Below are positions 6,807 through 14,409 of a stretch of 33,795 bases of DNA, one piece after another (the first letter of the stretch is position 1; each line of letters starts with the position of its first letter). The stretch comes from Candidatus Paralachnospira caecorum. Lineage in GTDB: Bacteria; Bacillota; Clostridia; Lachnospirales; Lachnospiraceae. The notes under the pieces are model-generated. The model had not been told where the DNA came from. It worked only from the letters and a program-made list of their open reading frames with translations, and ran no database searches. The stretch covers positions 1-33,795 of the forward strand of contig CAJFHG010000032.1 in the NCBI GenBank assembly GCA_904379015.1, written 5' to 3'. A program made the position numbers and the translations under genes.

Positions 6807-9172
6807 TCAGAAGACCGCTGCTGTGGTATGCAGGGGCTTACATACTTGGAGAGGTATTTGGGCACTGCGGTTTTTGGGAAGCGGCAGGAACGGCCATTGT
6901 GATGCTGGCGTTTGTGAGAGTGAGATCAGGGCAGAAGAAGCGAGGGATGCTGATTCTGCCTTTTTTCTTTCTGGCCGGCGCAGTCCTGGCCTGGAACGCG
7001 GGGCAGGCGCTTCCCATGGACGCTGTATTCCGGGAGGAAGACGAGAGCAGCCTCTCCGGAACCGTATCGGGAACGGTGGTCTCTCTTGAAAAAAGGGAGG
7101 AGAAATACCGGCTGCGTCTGAAATCCTGCAGCGCGTCGCTGAAAGGGAGAGAAGAGGAATTCGGAAAGATCGGCGGAATCCTGGTATTTGCGGAATCTTC
7201 GGAAACGGAAGCGGAATGGGAAACCGTGCAGGAGGGAAATACAGTCCGCGTTTCCGGGGATCTGTACGGACCGGAAAAGACGGGAAATCCCGGTCAGTTC
7301 GACATGAGCGCTTATTACCGGTCCATCGGGATCCGTTATACCATGAACGGAGAATCTGTGGAAATTGTCAGCGGGAGCCGCAGTCTGCCGCGCCTGTATC
7401 TGAGAAAGGTAAAGGAATGGATGGCGGAGGGAATCATGCGGTCGGCCGGGGAGCGGTACGGAGGAATGCTGCGGGCGATGGTGCTCGGGGAAAAATGGGC
7501 GGCGGATGAGAGCGAGGCCGATCTTTATACGGAAGCGGGCATCGGGCATCTTCTGGCGATCAGCGGACTGCATATTTCTCTGTCCGGAATGGGAATTTAC
7601 AGATTTCTGAGGAAACGGGCCAAATGCTCGTATCCGCTGGCGGCCGCGGCCTGCACAGCCGCTTCCTTCTGCTATTTCGTGATCACGGGAGAGGCGACCA
7701 GCGCGAAGCGGGCCTGGCTGATGCTGACTGTTTACGGGATCGGACAGATCTTCGGACGGAGATATGACCTTGTTTCTTCCGCGGCGCTGGCGGCCATGGT
7801 CATGCTGGTACAGTCGCCCCTTCTTCTGTTTCAGAGCGGGTTTCAGCTTTCCTTCGGCTGTATTCTGGCTCTGGGACTGGCGGCGCCGGAAATCGGACGC
7901 TTGAAAGAAGGAAAAATCTGGGCGGCTGTTTCTCCGGGCCTTGCCATCCAGCTCGTGACGCTCCCGGCACAGGCCTATTCCTTCTGTCAGATTCCCGTCT
8001 ACGGCCTGTTCATCAATCTGATCGTGATCCCCCTGTTTTCTGTGGCGGCAGTATCCGGACTCGCCGGAGCCTTTCTGGGAGGAATTGTTCCGGAGATCAT
8101 GAGGATTGTCCTGATTCCCGCGAAGCTGGTGCTGGAGCTGTATGAGCAGGTATCCGGATTCAGTCTGCGCCTGCCGGGAGCCGTCTGGAGAATGGGCAGG
8201 CCCGGACTGTGGCAGCTGTTTCTGTATGGAATCTGTCTGGCCCTTCTGTACCGGATGATGACAGAGAAAGAAAAGCGGCGCGGACAGCTCGCGGCATGCC
8301 TGATCGCGCTTCCGCTCTGCCTGAGTCCTGTACGGTATAAAGGACTGGAAGCGGTATTTCTGGATGTGGGACAGGGAGACTGCTGCTTTGTGCGGACGCC
8401 GGAAGGCACAACCTTTCTGATCGACGGCGGAAGCTCCAGTGAAAATGAACCGGGCAAGTACAGGATCGGCCCGTTTCTGGACAGCGAAGCGGTGGGAAAA
8501 GTGGATTATGCCCTGGTCAGCCATGGAGACGAGGACCATATCAACGGGATCCGGGAGCTTCTGGAGGCGGGCCGCGTCGGCTGTCTGCTTCTTCCCGGGG
8601 ATCAGAGAGCATCTCAGAAATCTCTTGAGGAACTGGGACAGCTGGCGGAAAGAGCAGGGATTCCGGTAATGGAAATTGGACAGGGAGACATTTTGAGGAC
8701 AGAAGAAACATCTTTTTACTGCCTGTGGCCGGAAAAAGGGACAAAGGACAGCGCCAGTCAGAACGAGGCGTCGATGGTTCTGTGGCTCTCCTTCGGAAGC
8801 TTCGATCTTCTGCTTACGGGCGACCTGGAAGGAGCGGCCGAGGAACAGGTGGCAGAGTATCTCAGCGGTTCCCGGGCAGGCTGGAACCGGGGGAAGCTGG
8901 AAATCCTGAAGGCGGGTCATCACGGCTCCGGCAGCGGCAGCGGAGAGCGGTTTCTGGAAACGGTGCGGCCCCGCTGGACGGTGATATCCTGCGGAAAGCA
9001 TAACCGGTACGGACATCCGGATCAGGCAGTCCTGGAACGGCTCGCCCGGGCAGGGAGCGTCATTTTCAGGACTGACGAAAAAGGCGCGGTTCTTATCCGG
9101 ACCGACGGAGAGACGGTCCGGATTTCCCAGTGGGGAGAAACGGGGGCGGATGCCCCCACAAGAAAAAAGTGA
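6803..9172 (+). CDS. comEC: ComEC/Rec2 competence DNA channel with C-terminal metallo-beta-lactamase-like domain
   Basis: ComEC forms the membrane channel that brings single-stranded DNA into the cell during transformation. The 789-residue product has short N-terminal helices, an extracellular OB-like region (about 70-195), the competence domain with GIGHLLAISGLHISLSG and several more helices (about 225-500), and a C-terminal metallo-beta-lactamase-like domain from about 511 (AVFLDVGQGD, then SHGDEDHINGI). The HxDxDH-type motif in that domain is the proposed strand-degrading nuclease site. Full length for the family. The ATG overlaps the preceding stop as ATGA. A GC-rich hairpin lies in its last codons. 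Confidence 0.95.
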   Translation: MIRRPLLWYAGAYILGEVFGHCGFWEAAGTAIVMLAFVRVRSGQKKRGMLILPFFFLAGAVLAWNAGQALPMDAVFREEDESSLSGTVSGTVVSLEKREEKYRLRLKSCSASLKGREEEFGKIGGILVFAESSETEAEWETVQEGNTVRVSGDLYGPEKTGNPGQFDMSAYYRSIGIRYTMNGESVEIVSGSRSLPRLYLRKVKEWMAEGIMRSAGERYGGMLRAMVLGEKWAADESEADLYTEAGIGHLLAISGLHISLSGMGIYRFLRKRAKCSYPLAAAACTAASFCYFVITGEATSAKRAWLMLTVYGIGQIFGRRYDLVSSAALAAMVMLVQSPLLLFQSGFQLSFGCILALGLAAPEIGRLKEGKIWAAVSPGLAIQLVTLPAQAYSFCQIPVYGLFINLIVIPLFSVAAVSGLAGAFLGGIVPEIMRIVLIPAKLVLELYEQVSGFSLRLPGAVWRMGRPGLWQLFLYGICLALLYRMMTEKEKRRGQLAACLIALPLCLSPVRYKGLEAVFLDVGQGDCCFVRTPEGTTFLIDGGSSSENEPGKYRIGPFLDSEAVGKVDYALVSHGDEDHINGIRELLEAGRVGCLLLPGDQRASQKSLEELGQLAERAGIPVMEIGQGDILRTEETSFYCLWPEKGTKDSASQNEASMVLWLSFGSFDLLLTGDLEGAAEEQVAEYLSGSRAGWNRGKLEILKAGHHGSGSGSGERFLETVRPRWTVISCGKHNRYGHPDQAVLERLARAGSVIFRTDEKGAVLIRTDGETVRISQWGETGADAPTRKK
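9142..9157 (+). other. GC-only hairpin in the last codons of comEC
   Basis: GGGGGC (9142-9147) pairs perfectly with GCCCCC (9152-9157) around a GGAT loop. No T tract follows, so it is not a standard intrinsic terminator. It sits just upstream of the promoter of the next gene and may mark a transcript end or protect an RNA end. Confidence 0.4.
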
Positions 9173-9197
9173 CAGGAGACCGGATGCGTGGTATAAT
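9169..9197 (+). promoter_or_regulatory. Sigma-A type promoter for the PfkB sugar kinase
   Basis: GTGACA (9169-9174, five of six consensus bases) and a perfect TATAAT (9192-9197) are 17 bases apart. The -35 overlaps the comEC stop region, and the downstream ATG is at 9230 behind AGGAGG. Confidence 0.75.
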
Positions 9198-9229
9198 TAC
9201 CATAAAAATGAAACTATCAGGAGGTATTT

Positions 9230-10198
9230 ATGAAGAGACTGATTTCCATCGGAGAAGCATTGATCGATTTTGTACCCCATCAGGTGGGCTGTGAGCTTAA
9301 AGAAGTAAAAGATTTCAAAGGAGTCGTGGGCGGTGCGCCGGCCAACGTAAGCGGCGCTTACATCAAGCTGGGCGGACCGGCTGCCATGATCACCCAGCTG
9401 GGACAGGATGCCTTCGGCGACAGGATCGTGGATGAATTTATCGGACACGGCATTGACGTGAGCCATATCCTGAGAACGGATGAGGCCAATACCTGTCTCG
9501 CTTTCGTATCTCTGAAGGAGGACGGCAACCGTGATTTTTCCTTTTACAGAAAGCCCAGCGCGGACATGCTCATGAGCCCGGATGTGGTTCAGAAGGAATG
9601 GTTTGAGGACGCGTACGCGCTTCATTTCTGTTCGCTCTGTCTGGGAAATTTCCCCATGAAGGAAGCTCACAGGAAAGCGATCAGCTACGCGCTGGAATGC
9701 GGAGATATGATCAGTTTCGACCCCAATATCCGCCTGCCGCTCTGGAAGGATTACAATGAGCTGCGGAAGGCGATCCTGGAATTTATCCCCTATGCCCATG
9801 TGCTGAAGATTTCTGATGAGGAGCTCGAATTTATCACAGGCTGCACGAAGGTGGAGGACGCGAAGGATATTCTGTTCCAGGGAAATGTACAGCTGGTGGT
9901 GTATACAAAGGGGTCTGACGGCGCGGAGGCCTATACCATGACCGCTTCAGCGGAGGCACCCTCCAGAAAGGTGAAGGCCATCGATACCACAGGAGCCGGA
10001 GATGCGTTTATTGGTTCTTTCCTGTATCAGCTTTCCAGGGACGGCGTGACCATCGACGGACTGAAGGATCTGACAAAGGAACGGCTGGAACAGTACCTTC
10101 TGTTTTCCAACCGCTACTGTGAGTACAGCGTGCTGGGCAACGGCGCGATTGCCTCCTACGCGACCGCGGAGCAGTTCAAAGACTATCTGAATAAATAA
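9230..10198 (+). CDS. PfkB-family carbohydrate kinase, probably fructokinase
   Basis: A 322-residue ribokinase/PfkB-family kinase that phosphorylates a sugar with ATP. It opens with the SIGEALIDF strand, then carries the first PfkB signature around GGAPANVSGAYIKLGG and the second signature DTTGAGDAFIGSFL, with D258 as the expected catalytic base. Length and the GEALIDF/GGAPANV pattern fit bacterial fructokinases (ScrK-like), but related kinases act on other sugars. No sugar transporter or hydrolase gene is adjacent. It has its own promoter and an AGGAGG site, and ends directly against the holA ATG. Confidence 0.88.
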   Translation: MKRLISIGEALIDFVPHQVGCELKEVKDFKGVVGGAPANVSGAYIKLGGPAAMITQLGQDAFGDRIVDEFIGHGIDVSHILRTDEANTCLAFVSLKEDGNRDFSFYRKPSADMLMSPDVVQKEWFEDAYALHFCSLCLGNFPMKEAHRKAISYALECGDMISFDPNIRLPLWKDYNELRKAILEFIPYAHVLKISDEELEFITGCTKVEDAKDILFQGNVQLVVYTKGSDGAEAYTMTASAEAPSRKVKAIDTTGAGDAFIGSFLYQLSRDGVTIDGLKDLTKERLEQYLLFSNRYCEYSVLGNGAIASYATAEQFKDYLNK

Positions 10199-11182
10199 AT
10201 GAAGGTTTTAAATCAGGATATTAAAAATCATACGTTCAAGCCTGTATACTGCCTGTACGGAGAAGAGGCGTTTTTGAAACAGAGTTACAAAAATCAGCTC
10301 AAGGCGGCCATACTGGGCGAGGACACCATGAATTTTCAGAGCTTTTACGGAAAAGACGTGGATGTGGGCGAAGTGATCAGTCTGGCCGATACCATGCCGT
10401 TTTTCGCGGAAAAGCGCCTGATCCTCATTGAGAACAGCGGTCTGTTCAAGAAGGACGCGGAGCCGCTGGCCTCGTACCTGTCCAGGATGCCGGAAAGCAC
10501 AGTGCTTCTTTTTGTGGAAGAGCAAGTGGACAAACGGAATAAGCTGTACAAAAAGGTCCGGGATATTGGATATGCGGCGGAGCTGGGCAGGCAGCCGGAA
10601 GGACAGCTGAAAAGATGGATCACCGGGATCCTGCGCCAGGAGGGGCGGCAGATTTCCCCAGGCGCTCTGGAGCTGTTTCTGAGCTCGGTAGGGGATGATA
10701 TGGAACACATCCGCACAGAACTGGACAAGCTGATCGCTTATACGGAAGGGCGGGAGGAAATCCGGTCTTCTGATGTGGAGGCGATCTGTTCTGTACAGGT
10801 TACGGGACAGATTTTTGAAATGATCGCGGATATCGCGGCCAGGAGACAGAAAAAGGCACTGGAAAAATATTATGACCTGCTGGCTCTGAAGGAGCCTCCT
10901 ATGCGGATTCTGTTTCTGATCGCCAGACAGTTCAATCAGCTTTTGGTGGTGAAGGAGCTGGCCGGATCCGGAAACGGAAAGAATGAGATTGCCAGGAAGG
11001 CGGGGATCCAGCCCTTTGTGGCCGGAAAAGTCATGGCGCAGGCAAAGAACTTCCGAAAAGAAGAATTGAGGGCCTGCGTGGAAAAATGCGTGGGAGCGGA
11101 GGAAGCGGTGAAAACGGGAAGACTGGCCGACAATCTGGCCGTGGAGCTTCTGATCACAGAATTCTCTTCGGAACGCTCCTGA
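10199..11182 (+). CDS. holA: DNA polymerase III delta subunit
   Basis: HolA is the clamp-loader subunit that opens the sliding clamp during replication. The 327-residue product shows the family pattern: the N-terminal YCLYGEEAFLKQSYKNQL segment, an AAA+-like fold lacking a working ATP site, the central ELDKLIAYTEGREEI region and the C-terminal helical collar (EPPMRILFLIARQFNQLL). The ATG at 10199 directly follows the preceding TAA with no strong ribosome binding site, so translation probably depends on coupling to the kinase gene. In related Firmicutes holA usually lies close to rpsT; here a minus-strand operon separates them. Confidence 0.93.
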   Translation: MKVLNQDIKNHTFKPVYCLYGEEAFLKQSYKNQLKAAILGEDTMNFQSFYGKDVDVGEVISLADTMPFFAEKRLILIENSGLFKKDAEPLASYLSRMPESTVLLFVEEQVDKRNKLYKKVRDIGYAAELGRQPEGQLKRWITGILRQEGRQISPGALELFLSSVGDDMEHIRTELDKLIAYTEGREEIRSSDVEAICSVQVTGQIFEMIADIAARRQKKALEKYYDLLALKEPPMRILFLIARQFNQLLVVKELAGSGNGKNEIARKAGIQPFVAGKVMAQAKNFRKEELRACVEKCVGAEEAVKTGRLADNLAVELLITEFSSERS

Positions 11183-11225
11183 CGGGCGGGAACCAACCCG
11201 GCCGGCGCGCGGCAGATACAGTCAG

Positions 11226-11262
11226 ACAGCCGCATCGGTTGAAGTTCAACCGATGCGGCTGT
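11226..11262. terminator. Perfect 18-bp inverted repeat between convergent genes
   Basis: Bases 11226-11243 and 11245-11262 are exact reverse complements around a single base. The repeat lies between the ends of holA (plus) and nhaC (minus). Neither side has a convincing T tract, so it is a probable two-way transcription barrier or RNA 3'-end structure rather than a textbook intrinsic terminator. Confidence 0.6.
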
Positions 11263-11281
11263 CCGCAGTTTCTGATAGGAT

Positions 11282-12742
11282 TTATTTGCTCTTTTCCTGA
11301 GCGGCCAGTCTGGCCTTTCTGCTGAACCAGACTCCTTTGCCGGTGACGGGGGAACCGTCTGTCTTAAATACCGCAAAGCCGGTGATGGCATAGATGATCG
11401 CGAATACCGGGCAGAGAATGGGCAGGAAGGAATAGGGAAGCGACTGGAGGGTGGGCACGCCCAGCACGCCGGATGTATAGATGGCGGCCATGGACCAGGG
11501 CACCAGGAATGAGAAAATGGTGCCGCCGTCCTCCAGTGTTCTGGAGAGCACGTAGGGAGCCACATCTGCTTTTTTGTAGGATTCCTTGAAGATCTCACCG
11601 GGAAGCAGGATCGCCACATACTGGCTGGCAGTCAGGATGACGGTCAGCAGGCAGGTAAACAGGGTTGTGAGCACCAGCGGACCGGGCTTTCTGACCAGCG
11701 CTTCCAGTCTGTCGAGGATGGCTGTCAGTACGCCCATTCTCTGCAGCAGCTCTCCGAAGGCAAGGCAGAGCAGAGAGAGGGATACGGTCGTCATCATGCT
11801 GGAAATACCGCCGCGGTTGAACAGGGTGTTCAGCATGTCGTTGGAGAATTCCCCGCTGAATCCGGTTGCCATGGAATTCAGGATTGTTGCGATACTGAAC
11901 TGAGGCTGAGCGAAAAATGCCACAACGATGCCTGCGATGGTTCCGGCCAGCAGAGCCAGGAAGGAGGGAACCTTCTTGACGGCCAGCAGGATCGTCAGGA
12001 CCGGGATCAGCAGCAGGAAGGGAGAAACGTTGAAGGTTTCCGTGATGCCTGCCGAGATAGCCGCAACATTTCCCATATCGGTGCTGGCAGAGCTGTGCTG
12101 GAAGCCCAGGATAAAGTACAGGACTGCCGCAATCAGTGTAGCGGGAACCGTGGTCCACAGCATGGATTTGATATGAAGGAAAATGTCGGTTTCAGCCGCT
12201 GCGGGCGCCATGTTGGTGGTGTCCGAGAACGGGGACATCTTGTCGCCGAAGATGGCGCCGGAGATGACCATGCCGGCGGTCAGGGCAGGATTGATCCCCA
12301 GTCCGCTGCCGATTCCCATAAAGGCCACGCCGAGGGTACCGGCTGCCGTGTAGGAGCTGCCGGTGAAAAAGGATACGATACAGCAGATAATGAAGCCAAC
12401 CAGCAGGAAGTAGGATGGAGACAGGATCTGAAGACCGTAGTAAATAATGGAAGGGACAACGCCGGATACGATCCAGGAGCCCACGACCATGCCGACGCTC
12501 ATCAGGATCAGGATGACCAGGATGGCTTTTCGGCAGCCGGCCAAAATGATCTCCTGAACCTCTTCCATAGAAAAACCGATACACAGGGCGATAATGGCCA
12601 TAGCCACCAGTACCAGGGCGAATACGGTGACGGTGGAGAGTCCCAGCACAGCCAGGCCCACTGCCATGATGGCCACCATGACGAGCAGGGTGAAGAGCGC
12701 CATGGGAAGCCCCATCTTGCCTTTTACTTTTTCTTTACTCAT
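11282..12742 (-). CDS. NhaC-family antiporter-type carrier, probable lysine or related amino-acid transporter
   Basis: A 486-residue membrane protein with about 11-12 hydrophobic helices. Family marks of NhaC-type sodium/proton antiporters are present: GSSYTAAGTLGVAFMGIG, the acidic GAIFGDKMSPFSDTTNMAPA stretch and the late TASQYVAILLPGEIF helix. The ATG follows AAGGAGG and overlaps the hyuB stop as ATGA, so it is the last gene of a three-gene operon. NhaC-family carriers under lysine riboswitches have been predicted to be lysine transporters (LysW). The leader upstream of hyuA reads as such a riboswitch, so lysine or a lysine derivative is a likelier substrate than plain sodium/proton exchange (inference). 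Confidence 0.85.
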   Translation of the reverse strand: MSKEKVKGKMGLPMALFTLLVMVAIMAVGLAVLGLSTVTVFALVLVAMAIIALCIGFSMEEVQEIILAGCRKAILVILILMSVGMVVGSWIVSGVVPSIIYYGLQILSPSYFLLVGFIICCIVSFFTGSSYTAAGTLGVAFMGIGSGLGINPALTAGMVISGAIFGDKMSPFSDTTNMAPAAAETDIFLHIKSMLWTTVPATLIAAVLYFILGFQHSSASTDMGNVAAISAGITETFNVSPFLLLIPVLTILLAVKKVPSFLALLAGTIAGIVVAFFAQPQFSIATILNSMATGFSGEFSNDMLNTLFNRGGISSMMTTVSLSLLCLAFGELLQRMGVLTAILDRLEALVRKPGPLVLTTLFTCLLTVILTASQYVAILLPGEIFKESYKKADVAPYVLSRTLEDGGTIFSFLVPWSMAAIYTSGVLGVPTLQSLPYSFLPILCPVFAIIYAITGFAVFKTDGSPVTGKGVWFSRKARLAAQEKSK

Positions 12743-14409
12743 GCGTTTTCCTCCTTTATTGCAGCCGGATAACAGGTTTTCATGGTTTCCAGGCTGATTT
12801 TCCCTTCTTCATAATCCCGGCGGACCTTTTCAGGATCCTGTTCGGCCGGATCGCCGTAGCCGCCGCCGCCGGCAGAGACAAGTGTCACAGTGTCTCCCGT
12901 CTGGAGCGGAACATTGCGGACCTTGTTCTGTTCATTGATCTTCACGCCGTCGTGGCGGATGTCCAGATAAGAGGTAGCGCCGCCGAGACCGCCCATGAGG
13001 CCCCAGGGCTTCGTGCGGCTCCGCTCCGTGGAAGCGGCGGCCAGCATGGTATCATGGCTCTCATCCAGAATACAGATGGTCCTGCGGATCCCCAGGCCGC
13101 CGCGGTATTTGCCGGGGCCGCCGCTGTCCTCCTCCAGGGCATATTCCTTCACCAGGAGCGGATATTCCATCTCCAGGGATTCAATAGGCAGATTGGATGA
13201 GTTGGTCATATGGACCTGGACCGCATCCAGTCCGTCCTTGTTGTAGCGGGCGCCGTTTCCGCCGCCGATGGTTTCCACATATACGTAAGGCTTGCCGGAG
13301 CGCGCATCCTGTCCGGCAATGCTGAAAAAGGTGACAGCGCCGCATCCGGCCGCGATCACGTTTTCCGGATTGATTTTCGCGAACGCGCCGAAGATCACAT
13401 CAGCCAGACGCTGGGTGGTCGTTTCTCTGTCGAAGGTGGGCGCGGGTTCGCTGGCGCATACGATGGTGCCGGGATCGGCCTTGACTTCGATGCTGTCAAA
13501 AAATCCGGAGTTGGCCGGAATGGTTTTGTCAAGCAGGCATTTCACGGAATAGTAGACGGTGGCCAGAAGAGCGCTGCGGACACAGTTGTAAGGCCCCGTC
13601 ACCTGGGGATGGCTTCCGGAAAAATCAAACAGGATGTGATCGCCGGAAATACATACCTTCACCCGAATCTGGATGTTTTCATTTCCGTTCCCGTCGTCGT
13701 CCAGGATATCCTCGAATGCATATTCTCCGTCGGGCAGGGCCTGAATGGCGGTCCGGGCTTTTTTCTCTCCGTATTTGAGCCATTCCCGGCAGAACTCGAA
13801 ATAAGTGTCCAGTCCGATTTTCCGGCAGAGCTCGATGACCTTGTCGGCGCCGAACTGGTTGGTGATGAGCTGCGCCTGGATGTCGCCCCGGCGTTCTTCC
13901 TTGAGCTGATAATTCAGAAGGATCAGATCATAGATATCCTGATTGAGCTTTCCTTTTTCGTAAAGCTTGACTACGGGAATGCGCAGTCCCTCATCGTAAA
14001 TGGTCGGCCCTCTTCTGGACCGGTCCGCGTGGTGCCCGTTGTTGACTACGAAGGCAATCAGCTTTCCTTCATAGAAAACAGGCTTTACCAGAGCAATGTC
14101 AGGAAGATGGGACCCGCCGCCGCTGTAGGGGTCATTGGCGATGAATACATCCCCGTCATAGATTTCCGATTTGTCCCAGCGCTTCAGCGCTTCCTCCACA
14201 GCTCCGAAGAGGGAACTGAAGTGGATCGGAATATGCTGGGCCAGGGAAAGGACTTTCCCGTCGGCGTCAAAGATGGCCACGGACAGATCCTTCCGTTCTT
14301 TGATGTTGGTGCTGTAGGCTGTTTTGGTCAGGATCACGCCCATCTGCTCCGCGATGGAAAGAAGGCCGTTGCTGATGACCTCAAGGGTGATGGAATTAAT
14401 GCTGCTCAT
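12739..14409 (-). CDS. hyuB: Hydantoinase/oxoprolinase family protein, B subunit
   Basis: A 556-residue HyuB-type subunit. It works with HyuA in ATP-dependent opening of cyclic amides such as 5-oxoproline or N-methylhydantoin; acetone carboxylase subunits are relatives. Seen in sequence: the start SITLEVISNGLLSIAEQMG, the FIANDPYSGGGSHLPDIALVKPVF segment, NNGHHADRSRRGPTIYDEG with clustered His/Asp, and the C-terminal EEDSGGPGKYRGGLGIRR block. All are family hallmarks, with no break. AGGAGG precedes the ATG. It overlaps hyuA by 14 bases and nhaC by 4, so the three proteins are made together. The substrate is not readable from sequence. Confidence 0.93.
   Translation of the reverse strand: MSSINSITLEVISNGLLSIAEQMGVILTKTAYSTNIKERKDLSVAIFDADGKVLSLAQHIPIHFSSLFGAVEEALKRWDKSEIYDGDVFIANDPYSGGGSHLPDIALVKPVFYEGKLIAFVVNNGHHADRSRRGPTIYDEGLRIPVVKLYEKGKLNQDIYDLILLNYQLKEERRGDIQAQLITNQFGADKVIELCRKIGLDTYFEFCREWLKYGEKKARTAIQALPDGEYAFEDILDDDGNGNENIQIRVKVCISGDHILFDFSGSHPQVTGPYNCVRSALLATVYYSVKCLLDKTIPANSGFFDSIEVKADPGTIVCASEPAPTFDRETTTQRLADVIFGAFAKINPENVIAAGCGAVTFFSIAGQDARSGKPYVYVETIGGGNGARYNKDGLDAVQVHMTNSSNLPIESLEMEYPLLVKEYALEEDSGGPGKYRGGLGIRRTICILDESHDTMLAAASTERSRTKPWGLMGGLGGATSYLDIRHDGVKINEQNKVRNVPLQTGDTVTLVSAGGGGYGDPAEQDPEKVRRDYEEGKISLETMKTCYPAAIKEENA

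Noticed and set aside
6926-9016. Minus-strand open frame of 696 codons opposite comEC
   Set aside because: It lies wholly antisense to a well-supported comEC, has no family-like motif and is rich in His, Arg, Gln and Pro, typical of an antisense shadow of GC-rich coding DNA.
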